Source: Caenimonas koreensis DSM 17982
GTDB lineage: Bacteria; Pseudomonadota; Gammaproteobacteria; Burkholderiales; Burkholderiaceae_C
Assembly (NCBI RefSeq): GCF_009646335.1
Contig: NZ_WJBU01000002.1
Coordinates: forward strand, 124,001-188,000
Direction: 5' to 3'
Length of the DNA stretch: 64,000 nt
Below the pieces are notes generated by a model. That model searched no databases and was not told the origin of the DNA. It worked only from the letters and a program-made list of their open reading frames with translations. Positions 44,899 through 54,137 of the stretch are shown here, piece after piece. A program made the position numbers and the translations under genes. How positions within the stretch are numbered: position 1 is the first letter of the stretch; each line of letters starts with the position of its first letter.

Positions 44899-45048
44899 AT
44901 GAAAGTTCTCGACCTCATCCATGTCATGTGCGCGCAGGCGTTCTACAGCTGGGCGCTACGCGAGATCAACCCCATGCACCCGGACCTGCCCCGCATCATG
45001 ATGCGCAGGCAGGAGCTGGCGGACAAGCAGCAGCGCATCTTCGCTTGA
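44899..45048 (+). CDS. Small conserved-looking protein, 49 aa
   Basis: The sequence from ATG 44899 reads as a compact helical peptide beginning MKVLDLIHVMCAQAFYSWAL and ending in RRQELADKQQRIFA. Its amino-acid make-up is protein-like, unlike the shadow frames around it, and I have the impression of similar short proteins in other Burkholderiales. An in-frame ATG at 44857 would add 14 unconvincing residues. Function unknown. It converges with the metalloprotease gene and a hairpin directly follows it. Confidence 0.55.
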   Translation: MKVLDLIHVMCAQAFYSWALREINPMHPDLPRIMMRRQELADKQQRIFA

Positions 45049-45067
45049 GCCACTGGCCGGCAGTGGC
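45049..45067. terminator. Hairpin between convergent genes
   Basis: GCCACTG (45049-45055) pairs with CAGTGGC (45061-45067) around a 5-nt loop, exactly between the stop codons of the 49-aa gene and the metalloprotease gene. There is no T-tract. Confidence 0.4.
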
Positions 45068-45069
45068 CG

Positions 45070-48000
45070 CTAGTAGTACGCCAGCCCGTGCTGCGCAAGA
45101 CCGGCGAGGTCGATGTTCGCTGCGTTGTAGCTCGTGTCTGCTGCCAGCACGCCGAGCTGGCCCTGCGTGAACAGGCCGCTGTCAAGGTAGCCCTTGAATG
45201 TCGCGAACGAAGCGGCATCCGGGTAGAACCCCACGAGGTTGTAGTAAAGCGTGTTGACCACGTCCGCGTTGGTGTGCGAGGGCAGCACGTCGATGGCGGC
45301 CTGCATCAATTGCACATAGCTCATCCCCGCATCCATCGCAGCCAGGCCGATGCCTGCATACACCGGGTTGGTGACGAACGACGAACCAAACACAGCGCCA
45401 AGAATCTTTGCAACGGCGCCCGCATTGCCATTCATGTCGAAGGCCAGGTTCTCGTCCGTGAACTGCAGTCGCTCGATGTTGGTGAGCGTGTCCGTGCCGT
45501 CCCAGCCCGACTGGTCCACCACCGATGAAGCACCCGCGCCAACCGTGTACTGCGCGCGCGGGCCTGCATACACGGCCATGTCGATACCGCCGCCGCCATC
45601 GAGCACGTCATTGCCTGGATCGCCGCGCAGCACATCGTTGCCCAGCAGCGCGTGGATCGTGTCGCCGCCAACGGTGCCCGTGAGCGTGTCGTTGCCGTTC
45701 GTGGCCTGCGCCGTTTGCGTGACAACCGCATTGATGGAGTACGAGCCCGTGCCCGCGCCGTAGTCGAACGCGCCCAGGAAATACGTCGCTGATTCGGTGG
45801 GTGAAAACAGCATGCTCGCGTTCACGCCGTCGCCGCTGTCGTCGTCCACCGCAATGGTCGCCAGGTTGCTGTCGAGCAGGTAGAGGAACGGGTCGGCCAG
45901 GCCGTTGTTGCCAGAGCCGCTCGTCAGGTCGATGCGATACACCACGCCCGCATTCAGGTCCACCGAAAACAGGTCACCGTCGCCGGCAAAGTTGATCACG
46001 CCGCCATCGCCCTGGCCGATCTGGATCTTTGGCGCGGACGACACCAGCCACGGGTGGTCGTCCTGGATGACCTGGGCAGACAACTGGTAGCCGCCCGTGC
46101 CGGTGGCGTAGTCCCACGCGGCCAGGTAATAAGTGCCGCTGATGGTCGCGGTGTAGTCGATGCGCGCGTTGCCGTTCACGCCGCCGTCGTCGTTGTAGGC
46201 GGCGAGCACCTGGCCCGGTGTGAACAGTTGCAGGTACGGATCGGCCAGGCCCGAGAACGTGCGCGTGAGATCGAACCGGTAGGTCGTTCCCGCAACGAGG
46301 TTCACCTTGAACATGTCGCCGTCGTTGGCGGAGTTGATGGTGCCCGAGGCGCTACCGAGGCCGATGCTCACCACACCGGTGGTCGCTGTCGACATCGGGT
46401 AGTCGTCCACCGGCGCAGCAAGGGTGGTGAAGTTGAATGCCGTCGTGCTGGCAATGCCTGCATGCGCGTTGCCGGCTGTGTCCACCACCGCACCTGCGTC
46501 GATGGTGACGTAGTACGCCGTGCCATAGCTCAGGTCTGCCGTGGGGTTCAGCGTCAGCGTGTTGCCACTGAACGTGACCTGCGTTGTGTCGCTGGCGACG
46601 ACAGAGCGCGCAATCGTGCCATTGCTGTTGTGGATGACGATGCTGCCCGAGCCGGCGTGCACCGGTTCGTTGAAGGTGAATGTCAGGTTGCTGGCAACCG
46701 CCACCGACGCCGCGTTATCCACCGGCGTGGTCGACTGCAGCACGGGCGCCGTCTTGTCCACCAGCGCGGCGCTCAGGGTGTAGCCACCTGTGCTGGATGC
46801 GTAGTCGGATGCGCCGAGGTAATACGTGCCGCCCACGGTGGCCGTGTAAGTGATTCGCGCGTTGTTGCTGCCCGCGCTGTCGTCGTCATACGAAACCAGC
46901 GTGGTGTCGCCATCGAACAGGCGCAGGTACGGATCGAGTGCGTTGCCTTGCGTATGCGTGAGCTCGAACGTGTAGGTGGCACCTGCCGCGAGCGTGACCT
47001 TCAGCAAATCGAGGTCGCCCGCGTAATTGATCGTGCCCGCAGTCGCCGCGCCGCCGACCGTGACGACGCCCGTGGTCGCGGTGGTCCAGGGGAAGTCGTC
47101 GGTGACGAGCGTGGCCGACAGGCTGTAGCTGCCGGTGCCCGTGCCAACGTCGAACGCGCCCAGGTAATACGTGCCGGTTGTCGTTGCGGTGTAGGCGATG
47201 CGTGAATTGAGGCCGTCGCCGCTGTCGTCGTCGAACTCCACCAGGTCGAGAGCAGGGTCGTACAACTGCAAATACGGATCGGGCAGGCCGGTGCTGTTGA
47301 GCGCAAACAGGTACGACTGCCCGGCAACGAGCGAGACCTTGAGCAAGTCGAGGTCGTCGACAAAACTGATCGAGCCCGCGACCGAGCCGCCCACCGGCAC
47401 GACGCCTGTTGTGGAGGTGTTGAACGGGTAGTCGTCCCCCGAGCGCGCGCTCAATGTGTAGGTGCCGACTGCCGAGCCGAGCCCCCTCGCGTCGAGGTAG
47501 TAGATGCCGGTGGACGATGGCGTGAACGTGATGCGCGAATTGGTGCCGTCGCCGCTGTCGTCGTCGCTCGCCACCTGCACGCTCTGCGCGTTGTAGAGAT
47601 AGAGGAACGGGTCGGTCAGTCCTGTGGAGATCAGATCGAACGTGTAGGGCACCCCGGCCGTGAGTGACACCTGGAACCAGTCCTCATCGCCCACGGTGCC
47701 GATCGTGCCGGCCGACACAGCGCCGTCGACGATCACCACGCCGCTGGTGTTGGAGGTCGATGGGTAGTCGTCAGCACCACTGGATGCAACGGTCGTGAAG
47801 TTGTAGGTGGCCGCGCCCGAGATGCCCGCGAACGGATTGCTTGCCGCGTCGCGCACAACGCCAGCGGCCATGGTGATGTAGTAACCCGTGTTGTAGGCCA
47901 GGTCCACGCCCGGGTTGATGATGACCTGGTTGCCCGAGATCGTGACTTGCGTGAGATCGGTGATGGCGATGGTGCGCGCGATCGCACCGCCCGCGGTGTT

Positions 48001-49692
48001 GTGGATTTCGATGTTGCCCACGCCCGCCTGCACGGCTTCGCTGAAGGTGAGCGCGAAGTTGCTGCTGACCGCCACGCCGATGGCGTTGTCGGCCGGTGCT
48101 GTCAGCGTGAGCGTCGGCGCTGTCGTGTCGCTGGTGGACGCCGTTGAAAAATTCAGCGTCCCCGCCGCAGAGATGCCGGCATACGCATTCCCGGACAGAT
48201 CGGTGATGGCCGTGGACGGGATGATCACGTAGTAGCCGGCGCCCGGCGTCAGGTCGAGCTGCGGATTGATCGTGATGTGGTCGCCCGAGAAGGTGACCTG
48301 CGTTGCGTCGGCGACCGCAATCGAACGCGCGAGTGTGCCGTTTGCATTGAAGATCTGGATCGAGCCGCTGCCCGCCTGCACCTGCTCGCTGAATGTGAGC
48401 ACGAGGTTTGTGCCGACGCTGACGTTGGTTGCGTTGTCGGCGGGGCTCGCGGTGGTGAGTGTGGGCGCCGTGGTGTCGCTGTTGAGCAGTTGCCCCGCGG
48501 CGCGCAGCTGGTCGGAGAACTGGAACAGCTCGACGGCAACGACCGTGTCAGTGCCACTCGCATCGACGATCTGGAATGCGCCTGTCGCGCCGTTGACGCT
48601 GATCGAATAGCTTGCGTAGGTGCCGGTGAACACGGCCGTGTCGTTGCCGCCGCCACCATTGATCGAATCGCTGCCGGCGCCGCCCGTGAGCGTGTCGTCG
48701 CCTTCGCCGCCGGCGAGCGTATCGTTGCCGCCACCGCCTTGCAGCACATTCGCGCCACCGTTGCCCGTGATGTTGTCGTTGCCACCACCGCCCACGGCGT
48801 TCTCTATCGTTGCCGTGTAGGCAATGGCGATGTTGTTCGTCATGCTGTTGGCAGACGAGTAGGTGCCCGAGATCAGGCTCAGCACCGCAGGAACAGACCA
48901 GCCACTCACGTCGAGCGTGTCGGTGCCGCCCGAGTCGAACAGCGTGAGGATCGGGTTTGCATTCAGGCTGAAGTTGTAGAGCTGCGCCGTGTTGCCCACG
49001 ACGTTGCTGTTGAAGCCGTACACCGTGTCGGTGGTGCGCGTTGTGAGCGAGACGCCATACATGGACTGGATGGCCATGATGTCGTTGAGCATCGGCGTCT
49101 GCGGGTTGTATTCGACGCTCGAGGCGCTCGTCCAGTCGGCAGAAGCGACCTCGCCCGAGCGCAGCGGGCCTGTCGGCCCGAAGTACGACATGACCGAATA
49201 CACCGTCGAGTCCTGGTAGCTCGAAGGCGTCCAGGCGCCGCCGCCGTTGTAGTCGCCCATGTGGTCCAGGCCGATGGCGTGCCCGAGCTCGTGGATGTAT
49301 GTCTCAAAGCCGTAGGAGCCCACCGCCGCACCAACGAGGTTGTTGAGGCCGCTCGTGTACGCACTGCCGAACCACACCGTGCCTTCGTCGGGCTGGTAGG
49401 CGTGTGCGTAGTCGATGCCGGTGGACGATGCGGCGATCTCGATGTTCGAGTTGGTCGCCGAGGTTTCACTGAAGGTCTGCGGGATCAGGTCGTCCCAGGT
49501 CTGCAGGGCCAGCCGGACCTGGGTTGCGGTGGTCGCGCCCACGGCGCGGAATCCGACAAGCTCGTCGCCGAATGCGCTGTAGAGGCCAGCCGTGGTGGCA
49601 GGGAAACGATAGGTGATCGTCAGGCCCACCCATTCATAGCCGCTGTCGAGCTGGTCGATGATCTGCTGGTTGGTCCAGGAAGCGAGTGCCAT
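45070..49692 (-). CDS. RTX-type M10 metalloprotease with Ig-like, PPC and DUF4214 domains
   Basis: 1540 aa. The zinc protease domain has HELGHAIGLDH (134-144) and the Met-turn SVMSY (166-170). The first RTX calcium-binding repeat block runs from about 301 to 352. Then come two Big_5 Ig-like domains (from about 408 and 518), three PPC-like repeats each opening with DD[YF]P, a third Ig-like domain (about 990-1090), two more PPC-like repeats, a second RTX block (about 1325-1365) and a C-terminal DUF4214 domain (about 1425-1540). There is no N-terminal signal peptide, as expected for type I secretion through a C-terminal signal. No type I secretion genes are in the window. Most long frames opposite it are shadows of its repeats. 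Confidence 0.92.
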   Translation of the reverse strand: MALASWTNQQIIDQLDSGYEWVGLTITYRFPATTAGLYSAFGDELVGFRAVGATTATQVRLALQTWDDLIPQTFSETSATNSNIEIAASSTGIDYAHAYQPDEGTVWFGSAYTSGLNNLVGAAVGSYGFETYIHELGHAIGLDHMGDYNGGGAWTPSSYQDSTVYSVMSYFGPTGPLRSGEVASADWTSASSVEYNPQTPMLNDIMAIQSMYGVSLTTRTTDTVYGFNSNVVGNTAQLYNFSLNANPILTLFDSGGTDTLDVSGWSVPAVLSLISGTYSSANSMTNNIAIAYTATIENAVGGGGNDNITGNGGANVLQGGGGNDTLAGGEGDDTLTGGAGSDSINGGGGNDTAVFTGTYASYSISVNGATGAFQIVDASGTDTVVAVELFQFSDQLRAAGQLLNSDTTAPTLTTASPADNATNVSVGTNLVLTFSEQVQAGSGSIQIFNANGTLARSIAVADATQVTFSGDHITINPQLDLTPGAGYYVIIPSTAITDLSGNAYAGISAAGTLNFSTASTSDTTAPTLTLTAPADNAIGVAVSSNFALTFSEAVQAGVGNIEIHNTAGGAIARTIAITDLTQVTISGNQVIINPGVDLAYNTGYYITMAAGVVRDAASNPFAGISGAATYNFTTVASSGADDYPSTSNTSGVVIVDGAVSAGTIGTVGDEDWFQVSLTAGVPYTFDLISTGLTDPFLYLYNAQSVQVASDDDSGDGTNSRITFTPSSTGIYYLDARGLGSAVGTYTLSARSGDDYPFNTSTTGVVPVGGSVAGSISFVDDLDLLKVSLVAGQSYLFALNSTGLPDPYLQLYDPALDLVEFDDDSGDGLNSRIAYTATTTGTYYLGAFDVGTGTGSYSLSATLVTDDFPWTTATTGVVTVGGAATAGTINYAGDLDLLKVTLAAGATYTFELTHTQGNALDPYLRLFDGDTTLVSYDDDSAGSNNARITYTATVGGTYYLGASDYASSTGGYTLSAALVDKTAPVLQSTTPVDNAASVAVASNLTFTFNEPVHAGSGSIVIHNSNGTIARSVVASDTTQVTFSGNTLTLNPTADLSYGTAYYVTIDAGAVVDTAGNAHAGIASTTAFNFTTLAAPVDDYPMSTATTGVVSIGLGSASGTINSANDGDMFKVNLVAGTTYRFDLTRTFSGLADPYLQLFTPGQVLAAYNDDGGVNGNARIDYTATISGTYYLAAWDYATGTGGYQLSAQVIQDDHPWLVSSAPKIQIGQGDGGVINFAGDGDLFSVDLNAGVVYRIDLTSGSGNNGLADPFLYLLDSNLATIAVDDDSGDGVNASMLFSPTESATYFLGAFDYGAGTGSYSINAVVTQTAQATNGNDTLTGTVGGDTIHALLGNDVLRGDPGNDVLDGGGGIDMAVYAGPRAQYTVGAGASSVVDQSGWDGTDTLTNIERLQFTDENLAFDMNGNAGAVAKILGAVFGSSFVTNPVYAGIGLAAMDAGMSYVQLMQAAIDVLPSHTNADVVNTLYYNLVGFYPDAASFATFKGYLDSGLFTQGQLGVLAADTSYNAANIDLAGLAQHGLAYY

Positions 49693-49865
49693 TTGCTTGT
49701 TGTCCGTTGGGAAATTCTGCGGACACTGTAGCTCAGCGGTATCGCATCACTGTAAGCGCTTGTTGGTACGACTTTCCTATACTCGCTGCGCAAACATGCC
49801 GGCCATGCATGCCATGACGAGCACAGTCACGGCCCGTGGCTGGCAATCAAATCGAGGGGGTCAAG
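49693..49865. other. Divergent intergenic region with tRNA-like fragment
   Basis: 173 bp between the metalloprotease and DUF2339 genes. GTAGCTCAGCGGTA (49728-49741) matches the D-arm consensus of tRNAs, and GGTACGACTTTCC further on (49765-49777) resembles a T-arm. Acceptor, D and anticodon stems do not pair, so it is not a functional tRNA. A -10-like TATACT lies at 49778-49783 on the plus strand without a convincing -35. Confidence 0.35.
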
Positions 49866-52718
49866 ATGGTGGTCTGGAGTGCGATCTGGGGCGCGCTGTT
49901 CGCGATGCTGGCGGGCGGGCACGACGGGGAGTGGCGCGCGATGGCGGGTGCGGTGCTGGGCGCGCTGGCGGGCCTCGCGCTGCGCGGCGCGGTGCGCAAG
50001 GAAGTCGATGCGCGCATGAAGCAGATTCGCGCCAGTGCCGTGGTTGCGAATGCGGCGGCAGCCGGTGCGGCAACTCGTGCGGTGCCGGTGGCGGCCGGGA
50101 GTGCGGTCACGGGTGCGTCCACGCCCGCACCGGCACCAGCGTCGATGCCTGCCTCCGGGCCTGCTGCACCCACCCAGGCCACACCATTGCCCGCCGCGGC
50201 CCCACGGCCCCGGCCCGCGCCCGCGCCTGCGCTGGCCAAACCCGATCCTGTCTCGGTGCTGTTCTTCAAGTTGCGCGAGTGGCTGTTCGGCGGCAACACC
50301 GTGCTGCGAATGGGCGTCGTCGTGCTGTTCGTCGGCCTGGCTTTCCTCGCCAAGTACGCCATCGACAACTCGCTGCTGCCGCCCGAATTGCGCCTGGCAG
50401 GTATTGCGGCAACGGGCATCGCCCTGTTCGTTGTGGGCCTGCGCCTGCGAAACAAGGCACCGGAGAAGCTGAGCTACGCCTTGTCGCTGCAAGGCGCAGG
50501 CGTTGCGGTGCTCTACCTCACCGTGTTTGCGGCGTTCAGGCTCTATCAGTTCCTGCCGGCAGGCGCGGCTTTCGCGGCGCTTGGCCTGATCTGCGCTTTC
50601 TCTGCCGTGATCGCGCTCGCGCAGAACGCGCAGGTGATGGCCTTCATCGGGTTCGCGGGCGGCTTTGCAGCGCCCATCCTCGTCTCCACGGGACAGGGCA
50701 ATCACGTCAGCCTGTTCAGTTACTACCTGCTGCTGGGCGTCGCCATCGCAGCCATCGCGTGGCTCAAGGCGTGGCGGCCGCTCAACCTGCTTGGTTTTTT
50801 CGCCACGTTCGGCGTGGCGACAGCATGGGGCGCGCTCAAATATCAACCTGAGAACTTCGCGACGACCGAGCCCTTCCTCATCGCGTTCTTCATCGTGTAC
50901 GTGGCTGCCAGCGTGATGTACGCCACGCGACATTCGCTGGCGGCCAAGCGTGCAGTCGATGGCACGCTGGCCTTTGGCGTGCCCATCGTCTCGTTCGGGT
51001 TGCAAGTTGCACTCGTGCGCGACATCGAATTGGGCGCGGCTTTCTCATCGCTCGCGCTCGGGGCTTTCTACCTCGCGCTGGGCTGGTGGATGGCGCGGCG
51101 CAAGGGTGGCACGCACGAAGCAAGCCGGTGGCTGGCCGAGTGCTATCTCGCGCTGGGCCTGGGCTTCGTCACGCTGGCGGTGCCACTCGCACTCGACGCA
51201 CGCTGGACTTCGGCGGTGTGGGCTGTCGAGGGCGCTGCCGTGTTCTGGATGGGGCGCAGGCAAGACAAGTGGCTCGCACGCGCCACCGGCCTTGCGCTGC
51301 AGGCGTTCGCGGCAGCGTCATTCCTGTCGGGCCTGCCGAACGGCAATGTGGCGGCGCTGCCCTTTGCGAACCCGGTGTTCCTCGGTGCGTTCATGCTTGC
51401 TGCATCGGCACTCGCGATTGCGTGGTGGACGCGTGTGTCTGCGCCAGTGAGCGAATCCGCGATGTCGCGCGCCGTGCAAAGAGCAGAGAACGCATTGGCA
51501 CCGGCCTTCTTCTGGCTCGGCTTCCTGTGGTGGCAATTCGCACTCAATGCCGAGATCGGTCGCACGGTGCCTGATCTCGCGGGCGCGGCCACGCGCGTGT
51601 TCGACTATGGCCCGCAGGTCCACCTTCGCATCATCGCGTGGGTCGCGAGCGCTTACCTGTTCTTTGCCGTGGCGAGCCGCAAGCGCCAGCCGGAGAAAGA
51701 GGGCGGATGGGCCATTGCGCTCACGCCTGCATGGTTCGTGCTGCCGGTGTTGTTTGCCGGCGCGCTGCACGGCGCATCGGAGATGAACCATGTTTTCGAA
51801 GGCGGTGGATGGATCGCATGGCCGCTGCTTCTGGCCATGCACTACCGCATGCTCTCGCAGCTCGACCGCGGCCGGCCGCAAGCCTGGTGGCCGTGGGTGC
51901 ATGCAGCAAGCGTGTGGCTGCTTGTGTACCTGGTGGGCAACTTGCTCGTGCACGCCATCGGCAAGGGATCGCTCTGGCACACCGCGTGGGCCACCGTCAT
52001 CCTGCTGGTGGCGGGCACGCTTGTGCTGCTGCTCCTCTCGCGCCGGGCGTGGTTCGGCAAGGCACAGGGCCATTGGCCGCTCGACCGCTTCCAGCGCGCT
52101 TACCTGTGGCTGGCGGCAGCGCCGGTGGCAGTGGGTGTTGCGCTCGGTGCGCTCGTTGTCGCGGTGCACTCCGATGGCAACGCAAAGCCGTTGCCCTATG
52201 TGCCGTTGCTCAACCCGACCGATCTGTCCGTCGGCATAGGCCTGGCGGCTTGCGCGCTGTGGCTGCTGCGCGTGCGGCAAAGCGCGTTGCAAGTGCCCGC
52301 CACCGCACGCGACACGCGATGGGTGTATGGCCTGCTCGCCATCGGCTTCGTCGCGCTCAACACCGTGTGGCTGCGTGTTGCGCATCACTTCTTCGGTGTG
52401 GACTGGAACGCGCACAGCATGTTCGCGTCGTTCCTCGTGCAGGCGGGCTACTCGATTCTGTGGACGCTGCTTGCATTGGCATTGATGGTGAGTGCGCACC
52501 GGCGCGGCCTGCGCAGTGCGTGGATGCTCGGCGCCGGGTTGCTGGGCATGACGGTGCTGAAACTGTTCGTGATCGACCTGTCGAATCGCGGCGGGTCCGA
52601 GCGCATCTTCGTGTTCATCGCAGTGGGTGTGATGATGCTGGTGGTCGGCTATTTCGCGCCGCTGCCGCCGCAGGCGAAAGCGCCGTTGCGGGTTGATCCA
52701 GAAGGGGCGCAAGCATGA
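49866..52718 (+). CDS. DUF2339 domain-containing large membrane protein
   Basis: 950 aa. After a short N-terminal membrane segment and a low-complexity Ala/Pro/Thr region (about 65-135), about 25 hydrophobic segments run to the C-terminus. The KLREWLFGGNTVLRMGVVVLF entry is typical of DUF2339, a family of giant polytopic inner-membrane proteins of unknown function. ATG 49866 is preferred over GTG 49836 because the AGGGGG site lies five bases upstream. The last four bases overlap the DUF3999 gene, the standard partner of this family. Confidence 0.9.
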   Translation: MVVWSAIWGALFAMLAGGHDGEWRAMAGAVLGALAGLALRGAVRKEVDARMKQIRASAVVANAAAAGAATRAVPVAAGSAVTGASTPAPAPASMPASGPAAPTQATPLPAAAPRPRPAPAPALAKPDPVSVLFFKLREWLFGGNTVLRMGVVVLFVGLAFLAKYAIDNSLLPPELRLAGIAATGIALFVVGLRLRNKAPEKLSYALSLQGAGVAVLYLTVFAAFRLYQFLPAGAAFAALGLICAFSAVIALAQNAQVMAFIGFAGGFAAPILVSTGQGNHVSLFSYYLLLGVAIAAIAWLKAWRPLNLLGFFATFGVATAWGALKYQPENFATTEPFLIAFFIVYVAASVMYATRHSLAAKRAVDGTLAFGVPIVSFGLQVALVRDIELGAAFSSLALGAFYLALGWWMARRKGGTHEASRWLAECYLALGLGFVTLAVPLALDARWTSAVWAVEGAAVFWMGRRQDKWLARATGLALQAFAAASFLSGLPNGNVAALPFANPVFLGAFMLAASALAIAWWTRVSAPVSESAMSRAVQRAENALAPAFFWLGFLWWQFALNAEIGRTVPDLAGAATRVFDYGPQVHLRIIAWVASAYLFFAVASRKRQPEKEGGWAIALTPAWFVLPVLFAGALHGASEMNHVFEGGGWIAWPLLLAMHYRMLSQLDRGRPQAWWPWVHAASVWLLVYLVGNLLVHAIGKGSLWHTAWATVILLVAGTLVLLLLSRRAWFGKAQGHWPLDRFQRAYLWLAAAPVAVGVALGALVVAVHSDGNAKPLPYVPLLNPTDLSVGIGLAACALWLLRVRQSALQVPATARDTRWVYGLLAIGFVALNTVWLRVAHHFFGVDWNAHSMFASFLVQAGYSILWTLLALALMVSAHRRGLRSAWMLGAGLLGMTVLKLFVIDLSNRGGSERIFVFIAVGVMMLVVGYFAPLPPQAKAPLRVDPEGAQA

Positions 52719-54124
52719 CGCATCCGTTGTTCCGGCTCGCCTTCGCGCTGGCTGCACTGTGCTTGGCCGGCCAGTCGCATGCGCAGTCGAATGCACAGCC
52801 GCCGCAGCCCTCGCAGTTCGCGTGGCGTGCACCGGTTGAACTGCCCGCCAATGCGAGCCTGGCGCGTGTCGCGCTGCCCGCACCTGCACTCATGCGCATG
52901 CAAAGTGCCGACGCGCGCGATGTGCGCGTGTTCAACGCGGCGGGTGAAGCCGTAGCTTTTGCAGTGATCGGTGCAGGCCCGGCGGCAGCAGCGCCTGCCG
53001 TGCGCACCGGCATGCTGCCGGCGATGCCGTTGTTCAGCGCAGCAGCGGGGGCCAACGACAGACCGCGCAAAGGTGCGGTGAAAGTGCGCATCGCGGACGC
53101 TGACCGGTCGGTGTGGGTGCAGATCGACGGCCAGCTGCCGCTCGACCCGAACGCCAGCAAGATCAACTCCGTCATCGTCGATCTGCGTGCGCAGGCGAAG
53201 CCGCTGTCGGCCATCGTCGTGCATGGCACGCTGCCGCTCAATGCGCCGGTACAAGTCAAGGCGTCCACAAGTGCGGATCTGGCGAGCTGGACTGACCTGC
53301 CCGTGCGCGGGCGCCTGTACCGGTTCGAGCCTGCGGGTGCGCCATCGAACGACACGCTTGAATTCGAGTCCGCCGCAACGCTGGAGCGCCGCTACCTGCG
53401 GCTGGACTGGGCCAGCCAGGAAGGCGTTGCTGTCACGTCAATTGAAGGCGTGATTGCGTCGGGAGTGCCGGCGCCTGAGCGCGCGCACGGCGACTTGCCG
53501 GCCGCGCGCGTGGAGAACAAGGGCCTTGAGTTTCAACTCGGCTTCGCAACACCAGTCGCCGCGCTCGCGCTTGCCACACCGCGCGCCAACACGTTGCTGC
53601 CCGTGCGCGTGCTCGCGCGCAACGAGGTGTCGCAGCCCTGGCGCGTGATCGGGCAAACGGTGGTCTATCGCGTCGGCGAGGCGGGCAAGGAAGCCACCAA
53701 CTCCGCCTTGCCGCTCAATGGGGTGAGTGCACGCTGGCTGCGCGTCGAATCGGCCAACGGTGTCGATCTGTCTGCATCACCTTTGAGTGCCACGGTGCAA
53801 TTTGATCCGGTGCAACTGGTGTTCGTTGCCACGGGCAGCCCACCCTTCGAGCTCGCGGTCGGTCGCGCTGCAACGCCTGCTGCGGCCCTGCCAGCGGGCA
53901 TGCTCGCTGGCACCTTGGGGGGCAAGCGGCTGGACGAGGTAGCGCTCGCCACGCTTGGGACGGCTGTCGTCAGCAGCCCCAGCGAAGCAAGCGGCGGTTT
54001 TCTGGATCGCCTGCGGCCAGAAGGTGTCTCGCAACGGGCCGCGCTGTTGTGGGCGGTGCTGCTTGGCGGTGTGCTGCTGCTTGGCGGGGTGGCGTGGACC
54101 TTGATGCGGCAGTTGAAGGGCTAG
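52715..54124 (+). CDS. DUF3999 domain-containing exported protein
   Basis: 469 aa. A Sec signal peptide (about 1-23, cleavage after SHA) precedes a large beta-rich periplasmic domain of the DUF3999 family, and a single membrane helix (about 440-462) ends the protein. The ATG overlaps the DUF2339 stop codon (ATGA). DUF2339 and DUF3999 genes occur together in many Proteobacteria, so the two products probably form one envelope complex; its role is unknown. It converges with the peptide importer operon with a 13-bp gap. Confidence 0.9.
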   Translation: MTHPLFRLAFALAALCLAGQSHAQSNAQPPQPSQFAWRAPVELPANASLARVALPAPALMRMQSADARDVRVFNAAGEAVAFAVIGAGPAAAAPAVRTGMLPAMPLFSAAAGANDRPRKGAVKVRIADADRSVWVQIDGQLPLDPNASKINSVIVDLRAQAKPLSAIVVHGTLPLNAPVQVKASTSADLASWTDLPVRGRLYRFEPAGAPSNDTLEFESAATLERRYLRLDWASQEGVAVTSIEGVIASGVPAPERAHGDLPAARVENKGLEFQLGFATPVAALALATPRANTLLPVRVLARNEVSQPWRVIGQTVVYRVGEAGKEATNSALPLNGVSARWLRVESANGVDLSASPLSATVQFDPVQLVFVATGSPPFELAVGRAATPAAALPAGMLAGTLGGKRLDEVALATLGTAVVSSPSEASGGFLDRLRPEGVSQRAALLWAVLLGGVLLLGGVAWTLMRQLKG

Positions 54125-54137
54125 CGCCAGCAAGACC

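Noticed and set aside
46054..49731. Two long plus-strand open frames (383 and 484 codons) opposite the RTX metalloprotease
   Set aside because: They arise from the repetitive, GC-biased coding of the opposite strand; composition is Arg/Val/Ala-rich without motifs.
49719..49787. Functional tRNA gene
   Set aside because: D-arm consensus is present but acceptor, D and anticodon stems do not pair and there is no proper T-loop.
51318..52889. 523-codon minus-strand open frame opposite DUF2339
   Set aside because: Antisense to a membrane protein; highly Arg/His/Gln-rich and featureless.
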